Assembly (NCBI RefSeq): GCF_029167625.1
Contig: NZ_CP119145.1
Location: 2,604,001-2,668,000 of the forward strand
From: Streptomyces sp. AM 4-1-1
Lineage (GTDB): Bacteria > Actinomycetota > Actinomycetes > Streptomycetales > Streptomycetaceae
Length of the DNA: 64,000 bases
Direction: 5' to 3'
Within the stretch, counting starts at the first letter, position 1. Each line of letters starts with the position of its first letter. The notes under the pieces are model-generated. The model did not search any database and was not told where the DNA came from. It worked only from the letters and a program-made list of their open reading frames with translations. This document shows positions 45,121 to 56,808 of the stretch, piece by piece. A program made the translations under genes and the position numbers.

Positions 45121-46569
45121 GTGAGCGCCAACCTCCCGGCAGCCGTCGTCGTCCTCGCAGCGGGTGAGGGCACCCGCATGAAGTCGAAGACGCCCAAGGT
45201 CCTGCACGACATCTGCGGGCGTTCGCTCGTCGGACACGTCGTCGCCGCCTCCCGCGAGCTGGACCCCCAGCACCTCGTCGTCGTCGTCGGCCACGAGAGC
45301 GAGCGGGTGACCGCGCATCTGACCGCGGGCGACACCCCCGTACGCACCGCCTTCCAGGCGGAGCAGAACGGCACCGGGCACGCCGTCCGGATCGGGCTCG
45401 AAGCCCTCGGCGGGGTCGTGGACGGCACCGTCGTCGTGGTCTGCGGCGACACCCCGCTGCTGTCCGGCGCCACACTGACCGCGCTCGTCTCGGCCCACTC
45501 CACCGACGGCAACGCCGTCACCGTGCTGAGCGCCGAGGTCCCGGACTCCACCGGTTACGGACGCATCGTCCGCGACCCGGCCGACGGATCGGTCACCGAG
45601 ATCGTCGAGCACAAGGACGCCACCGACGCGCAGCGCGCCATCCGGGAGATCAACTCCGGGGTCTTCGCGTTCGACGGCCGGCTGCTCACGGACGCGCTCG
45701 GCAAGGTCCGCACGGACAACAGCCAGGGCGAGGAGTACCTCACCGACGTGCTGTCCATCCTGCGCGAGGCGGGCCACCGGGTCGGCGCCTCCGTGGCGGG
45801 CGACCACCGGGAGATCCTGGGCATCAACAACCGGGTGCAGCTGGCCCAGGCCCGCGCGCTGCTCAACGAGCGGCTGCTGGAGCGGGCCATGACGGCCGGC
45901 GTCACGGTCGTGGACCCGGCGTCGACGCTGATCGACGCGACGGTGACCTTCGAGCGGGACGCGATCGTGCACCCCGGCACCCAGCTGCTCGGCACGACGC
46001 ACCTCGCCGAGGACTCCGAGGTCGGCCCGAACTCCCGGCTCAAGGACACCACCGTGCACCCCGGCGCGCGCGTGGACAACACGGTCGCGGACGGCGCCGA
46101 GATCGGTCCGGGCGCCACGGTCGGCCCGTACGCCTACCTGCGCCCCGGCACCCGCCTCGGCACCAGGTCGAAGGCCGGGGCCTACGTGGAGATGAAGAAC
46201 GCCGTCATCGGCGAGGGCAGCAAGGTGCCGCACCTGTCGTACGTCGGCGACGCGACGATCGGCGACCACACCAACATCGGCGCGGCCAGCGTCTTCGTGA
46301 ACTACGACGGCGAGAAGAAGCACCACACCACGATCGGCTCGCACTGCCGTACCGGTTCGGACAATATGTTTGTGGCACCCATCACTCTCGGGGACGGGGT
46401 CTACACCGCCGCCGGATCGGTCATCACCAAGGACGTCCCGGCCGGCTCACTCGCCGTCGCCCGGGGCCAGCAGCGGAATATCGAGGGATGGGTGGCCCGG
46501 AAGCGTCCCGGGAGCGCGGCGGCGCAGGCCGCCCAGGCCGCCACGAAGAAGTCCGACGGCGAAAGCTGA
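45121..46569 (+). CDS. glmU: Bifunctional UDP-N-acetylglucosamine pyrophosphorylase / glucosamine-1-phosphate acetyltransferase
   Basis: This 482-aa enzyme makes UDP-GlcNAc for peptidoglycan. The N-terminal nucleotidyltransferase has VLAAGEGTRMKSKTPKVLHD; the C-terminal left-handed beta helix has hexapeptide repeats (GTTHLAEDSEVGPNSRLKDTTV... GAEIGPGATVGPYAYLRPG) and the acetyltransferase segment NAVIGEGSKVPHLSYVGDA. The GTG start gives MSANLPAAVV. It begins 68 nt after the tRNA terminator and is followed by prs, a conserved actinobacterial order. Confidence 0.97.
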   Translation: MSANLPAAVVVLAAGEGTRMKSKTPKVLHDICGRSLVGHVVAASRELDPQHLVVVVGHESERVTAHLTAGDTPVRTAFQAEQNGTGHAVRIGLEALGGVVDGTVVVVCGDTPLLSGATLTALVSAHSTDGNAVTVLSAEVPDSTGYGRIVRDPADGSVTEIVEHKDATDAQRAIREINSGVFAFDGRLLTDALGKVRTDNSQGEEYLTDVLSILREAGHRVGASVAGDHREILGINNRVQLAQARALLNERLLERAMTAGVTVVDPASTLIDATVTFERDAIVHPGTQLLGTTHLAEDSEVGPNSRLKDTTVHPGARVDNTVADGAEIGPGATVGPYAYLRPGTRLGTRSKAGAYVEMKNAVIGEGSKVPHLSYVGDATIGDHTNIGAASVFVNYDGEKKHHTTIGSHCRTGSDNMFVAPITLGDGVYTAAGSVITKDVPAGSLAVARGQQRNIEGWVARKRPGSAAAQAAQAATKKSDGES

Positions 46570-46691
46570 CCGGAAACAGGCACGTCGGACACGGCGTACC
46601 GTGATAGATGCTCACCCATTTCGGCTGGCTCGTTGCACATCGGGACACACGTGCGTGCAGCGGCTGAAACACGTCTGAGGAGACTGTTGCT

Positions 46692-47669
46692 GTGACCGGG
46701 ATCAAGACGACCGGCGAGAAGAAACTGATGCTCTTCTCCGGCCGCGCCCACCCCGAGCTGGCCGAGGAGGTCGCGCACCAACTGGGTGTCGGTCTCGTGC
46801 CGACGAAGGCCTTCGATTTCGCCAACGGTGAGATCTACGTACGTTTCCAGGAGTCCGCCCGCGGCGCCGACTGCTTCCTGATGCAGAGCCACACGGCTCC
46901 CATCAACAAGTGGATCATGGAGCAGCTGATCATGCTGGACGCGCTGAAGCGCGCGTCGGCCCGCTCCATCACGGTGATCCTGCCCTTCTACGGATACGCC
47001 CGCCAGGACAAGAAGCACCGCGGTCGCGAGCCGATCTCGGCCCGTCTGATCGCGGACCTGATGAAGACGGCGGGCGCCGACCGCATCCTCACCGTCGACC
47101 TGCACACCGACCAGATCCAGGGCTTCTTCGACGGCCCGGTCGACCACCTCTTCGCACTGCCGGTACTCGCCGACTACGTCGGCGCCAAGGTCGACCGCTC
47201 GAAGCTGACCGTCGTCTCGCCGGACGCCGGCCGGGTGCGGGTCGCCGACCGCTGGTGCGACCGCCTGGACGCCCCGCTGGCCATCGTCCACAAGCGCCGC
47301 GACAAGGACGTGGCCAACAAGGTCACCGTCCACGAGGTCGTCGGCAACGTCGAGGGCCGGGTCTGCGTCCTGGTCGACGACATGATCGACACCGGTGGCA
47401 CGATCTGCGCCGCCGCGGACGCGCTGTTCGCGCACGGCGCCGAGGACGTCATAGTGACGGCCACCCACGGCGTGCTCTCCGGTCCCGCCGCGGACCGGCT
47501 GAAGAACTCCAAGGTCAGCGAGTTCGTCTTCACCGACACCCTGCCGACCCCGGGCGAGCAGGAGCTCGACAAGATCACGGTGCTCCCGATCGCGCCGATG
47601 ATCGCGCGCGCGGTCCGCGAGGTCTTCGAGGACGGCTCGGTGACGAGCCTCTTCGAGGAGCAGCAGTAG
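46692..47669 (+). CDS. prs: Ribose-phosphate pyrophosphokinase
   Basis: The 325-aa enzyme makes PRPP from ribose 5-phosphate and ATP. It shows the N-terminal FANGEIYVRF, the RQDKKHRGREPISARL flexible loop, ITVDLHTDQIQGFF with the metal His, and the PRPP-binding motif VLVDDMIDTGGTIC. The GTG start at 46692 follows a GAGGAGAC ribosome binding site. It lies 122 bp after glmU. Confidence 0.97.
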   Translation: MTGIKTTGEKKLMLFSGRAHPELAEEVAHQLGVGLVPTKAFDFANGEIYVRFQESARGADCFLMQSHTAPINKWIMEQLIMLDALKRASARSITVILPFYGYARQDKKHRGREPISARLIADLMKTAGADRILTVDLHTDQIQGFFDGPVDHLFALPVLADYVGAKVDRSKLTVVSPDAGRVRVADRWCDRLDAPLAIVHKRRDKDVANKVTVHEVVGNVEGRVCVLVDDMIDTGGTICAAADALFAHGAEDVIVTATHGVLSGPAADRLKNSKVSEFVFTDTLPTPGEQELDKITVLPIAPMIARAVREVFEDGSVTSLFEEQQ

Positions 47670-47756
47670 GAGCGACCGGAGACCACGGGTAGCCGGTCGC
47701 CGTCGGCTCACCACGTGTGCCGCGGTACGCGTGGTGACCGCGGCGCAAGATCCACT

Positions 47757-47785
47757 TTGGGCGCGGCCTCCCCGCCGGGTAGACT
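47757..47785 (+). promoter_or_regulatory. Probable sigma-HrdB promoter for rplY
   Basis: TTGGGC (47757-47762) and TAGACT (47780-47785) are separated by 17 nt and lie 146 nt before the rplY start, within the long prs-rplY gap. Confidence 0.5.
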
Positions 47786-47930
47786 CAGCGAGTTGCTCGG
47801 CGAGGGAGGCCGTACTCAGTGCCCGTGAGGCACGGGGACGGGGCTCCGTTATCGACGCGCTCTTCGTAGCAGGCCTGTCGTGGGCCGGGTGACCGTCCGT
47901 TTTTCGCCACCCTTTACGAGGAGTGCAGTC

Positions 47931-48518
47931 ATGGCCGAGGTCAAGCTCAGCGCCGAAGTCCGTACCGAGTTCGGCAAGGGCGCCGCCCGCCGTACCCGTC
48001 GCGCCAACAAGGTCCCGGCGGTCGTCTACGGCCACGGCGCCGAGGCCGTGCACATCAACCTGCCGGGCCACCAGCTGATGATGGCGCTCAAGACCGCCAA
48101 CGTCCTGATCAGCCTGGAGATCGACGGCAAGAACGCCCTGGTCATCCCGAAGGCCGTGCAGCGCAACGCCATCAAGGGCGACATCGAGCACGTCGACCTG
48201 CTCACCGTGAAGCGCGGCGAGAAGGTCGACGTCGAGATCGCCGTGCACGTCGAGGGCGACCTGGCCCCGGGCGGCAACCTCCTGGAGTACGTGATGAACA
48301 CGCTCCGCGTCGAGGCCGAGGCCACTCACATCCCCGAGTCCGTCACGGTCTCCGTCGCGGGCCTGGACGCCGGCGCGTCCATCCTCGCCAAGGACGTCCC
48401 GCTGCCCGCCGGCTCCGTGCTGGCCGAGGCCGACCCGGAGGCCGTCGTCCTCCAGGTCGTCTCCGCGCAGGTCGAGGAGGCTCCGGCGGACGCCGACGCC
48501 GAGAGCACCGAGGCCTGA
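47931..48518 (+). CDS. rplY: 50S ribosomal protein L25 / general stress protein Ctc
   Basis: The 195-aa protein binds 5S rRNA. The L25 domain ([29 protein letters not shown]) is followed by the TL5/Ctc C-terminal beta domain ([31 protein letters not shown]) and an acidic tail. ATG at 47931 has CGAGGAG 7-8 nt upstream. A 261-bp gap with a promoter separates it from prs. Confidence 0.95.
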   Translation: MAEVKLSAEVRTEFGKGAARRTRRANKVPAVVYGHGAEAVHINLPGHQLMMALKTANVLISLEIDGKNALVIPKAVQRNAIKGDIEHVDLLTVKRGEKVDVEIAVHVEGDLAPGGNLLEYVMNTLRVEAEATHIPESVTVSVAGLDAGASILAKDVPLPAGSVLAEADPEAVVLQVVSAQVEEAPADADAESTEA

Positions 48519-48538
48519 GCCGCACCGCTCTCCGGTTG

Positions 48539-48577
48539 ACGGGGTGGCGGGCCCACAGCGTGGGCCCGCCACCCCGT
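48539..48577 (+). terminator. Terminator of rplY
   Basis: A perfect 18-bp inverted repeat encloses the 3-nt loop AGC, 20 nt after the stop codon. It probably attenuates rather than fully blocks transcription into pth. Confidence 0.75.
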
Positions 48578-48639
48578 TCCCCTACCCCGCTCCTTCTCTC
48601 CCCTCCCCCTCCCCCCTCCCCGCGAGGAGACCCACGCAG

Positions 48640-49233
48640 ATGTCCGACGCCACCGACCCCTGGCTCATCGTGGGCCTCGGCAACCCGGGCCCCGAGTACG
48701 CGGCCAACCGGCACAACGTCGGCTTCATGGTCGCCGACCTCCTCGCCGAGCGGATCGGCGGGAAGTTCAAGCGCGCCCAGAAGGCGCAGGCCCACGTCGT
48801 CGAGGGCCGCATCGGCCCGCCGGGCCCGGCGAACCGCCGGGTGATCCTGGCCAAGCCGACGTCGTACATGAACCTCTCGGGCGGCCCGGTCACCGCGCTG
48901 CGCGACTTCTACAAGGTGCCCACCGACCACATCGTGGCGATCCACGACGAACTCGACATCGACTTCGGCACACTCCGGCTGAAGCTCGGCGGCGGCGACA
49001 ACGGCCACAACGGCCTGAAGTCGATGACGAAGTCGATGGGCCCCGACTACCACCGGGTGCGCTTCGGGATCGGCCGCCCGCCGGGCCGGATGCAGGTCGC
49101 GGACTTCGTGCTGAAGGACTTCTCGTCGACCGAACGCAAGGAACTGGCCTACCTGGTGGACCGCTCGGCCGACGCGGTGGAGGCGCTGCTCGCGGACGGC
49201 CTGGAGCGGGCGCAGAGCGCGTACAACTCCTGA
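48640..49233 (+). CDS. pth: Peptidyl-tRNA hydrolase
   Basis: The 197-aa enzyme recycles tRNA from peptidyl-tRNA. It has the N-terminal [20 protein letters not shown] with the catalytic His-Asn, [13 protein letters not shown], and [28 protein letters not shown] with the catalytic Asp. ATG at 48640 has GCGAGGAG upstream; the longer open frame runs through the rplY terminator. It closes the glmU-prs-rplY-pth block. Confidence 0.95.
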   Translation: MSDATDPWLIVGLGNPGPEYAANRHNVGFMVADLLAERIGGKFKRAQKAQAHVVEGRIGPPGPANRRVILAKPTSYMNLSGGPVTALRDFYKVPTDHIVAIHDELDIDFGTLRLKLGGGDNGHNGLKSMTKSMGPDYHRVRFGIGRPPGRMQVADFVLKDFSSTERKELAYLVDRSADAVEALLADGLERAQSAYNS

Positions 49234-49306
49234 CCGGCGGCACCACGGAGCCCCGGCACTCGGACGAGTGACGGGGCTCGTTCGCGCGTGCGTGGGGTGG
49301 TCGGCC

Positions 49307-49523
49307 CTAGGACCGGGGGATCGCTCCCCTGCGGACGGCCGCCACGAAGGACACCCACCCGGCGGTCCCGAAGACGATCGCGGGCCCGTCGGGGCGCTTG
49401 CTGTCACGGACGGGCATGAGGCCGGGGAAGCCCTCAGCGATCTCCACTCAGTTGCCCCCCCTCGCCGTTGGTGTACGACGACTTGCGCCATACGGCAGTG
49501 CTCAGGTCGAGTGCGATTCTCAT
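49307..49523 (-). pseudogene. Decayed DUF397 gene
   Basis: Reading from ATG at 49523 gives a DUF397 start (LDLSTAVWRKSSYTNGEGG). A run of seven G shifts the frame, and TGA stands where a Cys codon (TGC) is expected. The other frame then gives the DUF397 remainder (VEIAEGFPGLMPVRDSKRPDGPAIVFGTAGWVSFVAAVRRG), ending at TAG. It is a paralogue of the intact copy at 49621-49830. Confidence 0.85.
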
Positions 49524-49620
49524 GATGACGCGAAGTCCTCCCGAGGGGGGTGGTAGACGGCGCCCGGCGCCCAGAGACAGGTCACGTGAACACCGGTTGC
49601 ACTGCCGTTGACGAGCCGAC

Positions 49621-49830
49621 TCAGCCGACTGATCGGTCCTTCAACGTCTCGACGAATGCCGACCACTCGCCGTGCGCGACGAGAATGACCGGCCCGTCGG
49701 GGGCCTTGCTGTCACGGACGGGCACCACATCCTGGAGCCCGTCTGCGACCTCGACACAGGCACCGCCGTCACCGTTACTGTAGGACGACTTGCGCCAGAC
49801 GGCCGTGTTCAGATCACGTGCGATGGTCAT
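49621..49830 (-). CDS. DUF397 domain protein
   Basis: This 69-aa protein matches DUF397: AVWRKSSYSNGDGGACVEVA, then VPVRDSKAPDGPVILV. It overlaps the stop of the upstream XRE regulator (ATGA). DUF397/DUF5753-XRE pairs (WhiJ/BldB-related) are characteristic Streptomyces regulatory modules. The exact target is unknown. Confidence 0.92.
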   Translation of the reverse strand: MTIARDLNTAVWRKSSYSNGDGGACVEVADGLQDVVPVRDSKAPDGPVILVAHGEWSAFVETLKDRSVG

Positions 49831-50666
49831 TGATTCGCGTAGTCCTTCGCCACCGATTCGATCAGGGAGAGAGACGCTTCCGGCGACAGAGAAGCGGCCT
49901 TCGTCAGATCGTAGGCCCTTTGGTATTGGGCCACCAGCGGCGTTTCCTCGATGAGTTGGCCAGTGTAGGCGCTCTCCGTATACGCCACTGGTGGCCCATC
50001 GACGAACGTCATGTTGATCGTGGTGCTATTGAGAAACGCGTCTGCCCCCGCGTCGAAGGGAAGTACCTGCACCATCACTCGGCGGTTGTTCCGAACTGTC
50101 TCGGCGATACCGACCAGCTGTTCAGCCATGACCGAAGCGCTGGCCACTCGCACGCGGAGCACTGCTTCGTGCAGAACCGCCCAGAGCACCGGTGCTGTCG
50201 GGCCTGTCAGAACTGTCTGCCGGCGCAGTCGCGTCCGGACCAACTCCTCCACGATCACCTCTGGTTCAAAACGCTGAGCCGCGCTGACCAGCACTCTCGC
50301 GTACGCCTCCGTCTGCAACAGCCCCGGCACCAGCATCGGCGCGTACTCGCAGATCGTCTTCGCCTGCTTCTCCAGTTCGGCCGCGTCCGCGAAGTAGGAC
50401 GCGTGCTTCGACTTACGGGCGAGTCGGCACAGCCGCTGGAAGTGTTCGCCCGTGCCGAAGATGCCGTCGAACAGCTGTGACAGGTCAGGCTGCGGGCGTC
50501 TCGTCGCGGCCTCGAACTGGCCGATGTACGAGCCGGAGCAGAAGGCACGTTCGCCCAACTGTCCCTGCGAGTAACCCGCCGCTTCTCGTTCGCGGCGAAG
50601 TTCCGAGCCGTAGAAGGCCCTTGGGGAGGTGTACGGGTCCAGGTCCAGGCTCCGGTGGTGGGACAT
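49827..50666 (-). CDS. XRE-family regulator with DUF5753
   Basis: The 279-aa protein has an HTH at about residues 20-75 (GSELRREREAAGYSQGQLGE RAFCSGSYIGQFEAATRRPQ) and DUF5753 (AKTICEYAPMLVPGLLQTEA YARVLVSAA ... VLPFDAGADAFLNSTTINMTFV). It precedes the DUF397 partner with a 4-bp overlap. An inverted-repeat-like tactgacagtag lies upstream of its start. It probably acts as repressor of the pair. Confidence 0.92.
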   Translation of the reverse strand: MSHHRSLDLDPYTSPRAFYGSELRREREAAGYSQGQLGERAFCSGSYIGQFEAATRRPQPDLSQLFDGIFGTGEHFQRLCRLARKSKHASYFADAAELEKQAKTICEYAPMLVPGLLQTEAYARVLVSAAQRFEPEVIVEELVRTRLRRQTVLTGPTAPVLWAVLHEAVLRVRVASASVMAEQLVGIAETVRNNRRVMVQVLPFDAGADAFLNSTTINMTFVDGPPVAYTESAYTGQLIEETPLVAQYQRAYDLTKAASLSPEASLSLIESVAKDYANQ

Positions 50667-50896
50667 ACGGATGCGCCTCTCGGAGTAGCGGTGTCCACGC
50701 GCGTGGCCGATTCCCGCACCAATCCTACTGACAGTAGCCGCGTACTAGCTCATCGCGAGAGGGAACGCCGTATCTCGTCCCGATCCGCGTCCGCCGGAGG
50801 GTCACGCGTCCCGGCGCGGTCAGTTTCCGGGTGGTTCCGGACCTTTCGCGGGCCGGAGTTGACCCGGTGGCGTGGTCTGTCCAAGGATCGCTGCCC

Positions 50897-51367
50897 ATGA
50901 AGCGGAGTTCCCCCCACCGCGCGTGGCTCCACCTTCGCCGCGTCCTGATGGGCGCCGTCGCGTTGTTGCTGCTCGTCGCGGGTGTGCTGTCCTCGTGGGA
51001 CAGCGCGCAGCACGTCGTCCTGGCGAAGGGGCGTGAGCACGGGACCATGACGGTCACCGGCTGCGGGGAGGACATCTGTACCGGGCCGTACGCCCCCTCC
51101 GACGCGTCGGCCGCGCGGGGGCGGGTGCACATCGAGCGGTCGGTCGCCGCGCGCAAGGGTGAGCGGCTGGCCGTGGTGGTGAAGCCCGGTACCGACGATG
51201 TCGTACGGACGGGGGTCGCCGGATTCCTGCACGCCTGGGTGCCGTTGGGCGGGGCGCTGCTGCTGGCCGGGCTCGTCGTCGGCGGCGGTCTGCGGCTGAC
51301 CCGGCTCGCCTGGGGCACCGGGATCGCGGGGGCGGTTCTGCTCGTGGCGACGTTCTTCGCCCTGTGA
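50897..51367 (+). CDS. Hypothetical membrane protein
   Basis: The 156-aa protein has two hydrophobic helices (LMGAVALLLLVAGVLSSW and AWVPLGGALLLAGLVVGGGL ... AGAVLLVATFFAL) flanking an extracytoplasmic segment with a Cys pair (TVTGCGEDICTGP). No family was recognised. ATG at 50897 is chosen over an upstream Met because it precedes the first transmembrane helix directly. It is convergent with ppc. Confidence 0.7.
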   Translation: MKRSSPHRAWLHLRRVLMGAVALLLLVAGVLSSWDSAQHVVLAKGREHGTMTVTGCGEDICTGPYAPSDASAARGRVHIERSVAARKGERLAVVVKPGTDDVVRTGVAGFLHAWVPLGGALLLAGLVVGGGLRLTRLAWGTGIAGAVLLVATFFAL

Positions 51368-51371
51368 GGGA

Positions 51372-51395
51372 ACCGCCCCCGCGTACGCGGGTGGT
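51372..51395. terminator. Short hairpin between the membrane protein gene and ppc
   Basis: The imperfect dyad ACCGCCCCCGCG-TA-CGCGGGTGGT lies between two convergent stop codons. Confidence 0.5.
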
Positions 51396-51400
51396 GCGGG

Positions 51401-54130
<2,730 letters not shown>

Positions 54131-54311
54131 AGTGTGCGGCTCCTTGCAGTGAAATGAGAAGGTGCGTCGCGAAGAGTGCGGACCGCGCTGTCCGGCACTT
54201 CCAGGATAGGTGGCCGTGCTCCCGGCGCCGCTCGCAGCCCTCGGCCGTCCACTGCCGACCGTCCCTCGGACGGCTCGGACTCCGCGCCACGGACCTCCGC
54301 GCTGTCATACT

Positions 54312-54338
54312 TACGTAGCCGTAGGGTACGGATGCGTA
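54312..54338. promoter_or_regulatory. Candidate operator of the desaturase operon
   Basis: TACGTAGCCGTA and TACGGATGCGTA form an imperfect inverted repeat around GGG, about 45 nt upstream of the desaturase ATG. The operon encodes its own TetR regulator. Confidence 0.6.
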
Positions 54339-54383
54339 GTCAGTCATCAGCCGCACTCCCCACTCCACGCGGAGGACTCCCCC

Positions 54384-55364
54384 ATGACGACCAGTCCCGA
54401 TGTGATCGACGACGCCGCAGGACCGGTGACCGACGGCCTTCCCCCCGGCACGCTCGGCGGGGACCGGAAACGGTCGATCGAGCAGATCGCGCTTCTCCTC
54501 TTCATCGTGGTGCCGTTCGTGGCCCTGGTCGCGGCGGTGCCGCTGGTCTGGGGGCGCGGGGTGAGCTGGCTCGATCTGGGTCTGCTCGTCGGTATGTACT
54601 ACCTGGGCTGCCACGGCATCACGATCGGTTTCCACCGCTATTTCACCCATGGTGCGTTCAAGGCGAAACGTCCGCTGCGGATCGCGCTCGCCGTGGCCGG
54701 TTCGATGGCGGTGGAGGGGCCGCTGGTGCGGTGGGTGGCCGATCACCGCAAGCACCACCGTTACTCGGACGCCGAGGGTGACCCGCATTCGCCGTGGCGG
54801 TTCGGGGAAACCCTGCCCGCGCTGCTGAAGGGCCTGTGGTGGGCGCACATCGGCTGGATGTTCGACGAGGAGCGGACGCCCCAGCAGAAGTACGCCCCGG
54901 ACCTGATCCGGGACCCGGCGCTCCGGGCGGTCTCCCGCCACTTCCTGACCTGGACGATCGTGTCGCTGGCGATTCCGCCGCTGGTGGGCGGTCTGGTGAC
55001 GATGTCCTGGTGGGGTGCGGCGACGGCGTTCTTCTGGGGCTCGCTGGTACGGGTGGCGCTGCTGCACCACGTGACCTGGTCGATCAACTCCATCTGCCAC
55101 GCGGTGGGCAAGCGGCCGTTCAAGTCGCGTGACCGGTCGGGGAACGTCTGGTGGCTGGCGGTGCTCTCGTGCGGCGAGTCGTGGCACAACCTGCACCACG
55201 CGGACCCGACGAGCGCCCGGCACGGTGTGATGAGGGGGCAGCTCGACTCCAGTGCGCGGCTGATCCGCTGGTTCGAGAAGCTGGGCTGGGCGTACGACGT
55301 CCGGTGGCCGGACACCTCCCGTATCGACTCCCGGCGCAAGCCCGTTCCCGCCGACCCTGCATGA
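54384..55364 (+). CDS. Acyl-CoA/acyl-lipid delta-9 desaturase
   Basis: The 326-aa membrane desaturase has the three histidine boxes HRYFTH, HRKHH and HNLHH that bind the di-iron centre, and four hydrophobic helices (LLLFIVVPFVALVAAVPLVW, LGLLVGMYYLGCHGI, TWTIVSLAIPPLVGGLV, WWGAATAFFWGSLVR). It introduces a double bond into fatty acyl chains. ATG at 54384 has GGAGGA upstream. Its stop overlaps the TetR start (ATGA), so the two form an operon. Confidence 0.93.
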   Translation: MTTSPDVIDDAAGPVTDGLPPGTLGGDRKRSIEQIALLLFIVVPFVALVAAVPLVWGRGVSWLDLGLLVGMYYLGCHGITIGFHRYFTHGAFKAKRPLRIALAVAGSMAVEGPLVRWVADHRKHHRYSDAEGDPHSPWRFGETLPALLKGLWWAHIGWMFDEERTPQQKYAPDLIRDPALRAVSRHFLTWTIVSLAIPPLVGGLVTMSWWGAATAFFWGSLVRVALLHHVTWSINSICHAVGKRPFKSRDRSGNVWWLAVLSCGESWHNLHHADPTSARHGVMRGQLDSSARLIRWFEKLGWAYDVRWPDTSRIDSRRKPVPADPA

Positions 55365-56050
55365 TTGAGGACGTGGCGACCGACGGCAGCACCGGCAACG
55401 AGAAGAAGAACCGCCCCTCCCCAGGCCGACGGGCCCGCCGTGTGCGGATGACCGGCAAGGAGCGGCGCGAACAGCTGCTGGACATCGGTCGCACGCTCTT
55501 CGCGGACAAGGGCTTCGAGGGCACATCGGTGGAGGAGATCGCGGCGCGGGCCGGGGTCTCCAAGCCGGTGGTGTACGAGCACTTCGGCGGCAAGGAGGGC
55601 CTGTACGCCGTGGTGGTCGACCGCGAGATGCGCCAGCTCCTCGACATGGTGACCGGCGCGTTGACCGCGGGGCACCCGCGTGAACTGCTGGAACAGGCCG
55701 CGTTCGCGCTCCTCGACTACATCGAGACGTACACGGACGGCTTCCGCATTCTCGTACGGGACTCACCGGTCGCCCAGTCGACGGGCACGTTCGCCTCGCT
55801 GATCAGCGACATCGCGACGCAGGTGGAGGACATCCTCGGCCTGGAGTTCAAGGCGCGCGGCTTCGATCCGAAGCTGGCCCCGCTGTACGCGCAGGCGCTG
55901 GTCGGCAGTGTCGCGCTGACGGGCCAGTGGTGGCTGAACGTCCGCAAGCCGAAGAAGGCGGAGGTGGCGGCGCATCTGGTGAACCTGGCCTGGCACGGCC
56001 TGGAGAACCTGGAGTCGCGACCGCGCCTGATCGGCCACCGCAAGAGCTGA
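55361..56050 (+). CDS. TetR-family regulator cotranscribed with the desaturase
   Basis: The 229-aa protein has an N-terminal TetR HTH (KERREQLLDIGRTLFADKGF EGTSVEEIAARAGVSKPVVY EHFGGKEGLY) after a 25-residue basic Ser/Gly leader, then an all-helical ligand domain. It overlaps the desaturase stop by 4 bp and presumably regulates it through the 54312-54338 dyad, as fatty-acid-responsive TetR proteins do. The start could instead be a few codons downstream. Confidence 0.9.
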   Translation: MIEDVATDGSTGNEKKNRPSPGRRARRVRMTGKERREQLLDIGRTLFADKGFEGTSVEEIAARAGVSKPVVYEHFGGKEGLYAVVVDREMRQLLDMVTGALTAGHPRELLEQAAFALLDYIETYTDGFRILVRDSPVAQSTGTFASLISDIATQVEDILGLEFKARGFDPKLAPLYAQALVGSVALTGQWWLNVRKPKKAEVAAHLVNLAWHGLENLESRPRLIGHRKS

Positions 56051-56056
56051 GGCCCC

Positions 56057-56090
56057 GGCGGGCCGCTCCGGCACCGGTGGGCGGCCCGCC
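56057..56090 (+). terminator. Terminator after the TetR gene
   Basis: A perfect 10-bp stem GGCGGGCCGC/GCGGCCCGCC encloses a 14-nt loop. Confidence 0.6.
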
Positions 56091-56193
56091 CCGTCAATCG
56101 TTCGGGCTCACATCACTCTTTGTGCTGACTCGACCGGAATATGGCCGCTACCGTGAAAGCTCAGGCCCCAGTATTCCGTCCATGGGAGGAATC

Positions 56194-56796
56194 ATGACCG
56201 CCGAGCCGATCGCCGGAAACAGCTGCCGCTGGCCGGTGCCGCCGCAGGACGGATACACGGTGGACGACCTGTTCACTCTGCCCAATCTCCCGCCGCACAC
56301 CGAATTGCTCGACGGGAGCCTGGTCTTTGTGAGTCCGCAGCGCGTTTTCCACAGCCGAATGATCGATCTACTGATGAACGGGCTTCGAAGCTCCGCGCCC
56401 TCATCGGTCAAGGCGTTGCGCGAGATGACGGTGGTCCTCGACCGCCGCAACGGACCCGAACCCGATGTGTCGGTCGTGCGCGCCGAAGCCGTCACCGGGC
56501 CCGAGCTGACGCGGTTCCAGGCCGCCGACGTGTTGCTCGCCATCGAGGTGGTGTCGCCCGACTCGGAGGCCCGCGACCGCGAGGCCAAGCCGCAGAAGTA
56601 CGCGGCGGCGGGCATCCCGAACTTCTGGCTGGTCGAGATGACGGGTACCGATCTGCACCCGGTCGTGCGGGTCTACGAGCTGGACCCGCTGTCCAAGACG
56701 TACGCCCTGTCCGGCGTCCACCGTGACCGCGTCAAGACCGATGTGCCGTTCCAGATCGACATCGACATCACGTCGGACGCGCTGAACCGGCTCTGA
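56194..56796 (+). CDS. Uma2 family PD-(D/E)XK nuclease-like protein
   Basis: The 200-aa protein matches the Uma2/DUF820 family. An N-terminal GYTVDDLFTLPNLPPHTELLDGSLV precedes the active-site segments EPDVSVV, LAIEVVSPDSEARDREAK and YAAAGIPNFWLV. The Asp and Glu-x-Val pattern with a following Lys matches the PD-(D/E)XK core. The biological role of these abundant proteins is unclear. ATG at 56194 has GGGAGGA directly upstream. It is monocistronic. Confidence 0.9.
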   Translation: MTAEPIAGNSCRWPVPPQDGYTVDDLFTLPNLPPHTELLDGSLVFVSPQRVFHSRMIDLLMNGLRSSAPSSVKALREMTVVLDRRNGPEPDVSVVRAEAVTGPELTRFQAADVLLAIEVVSPDSEARDREAKPQKYAAAGIPNFWLVEMTGTDLHPVVRVYELDPLSKTYALSGVHRDRVKTDVPFQIDIDITSDALNRL

Positions 56797-56808
56797 CACG
56801 TCCGCCCC

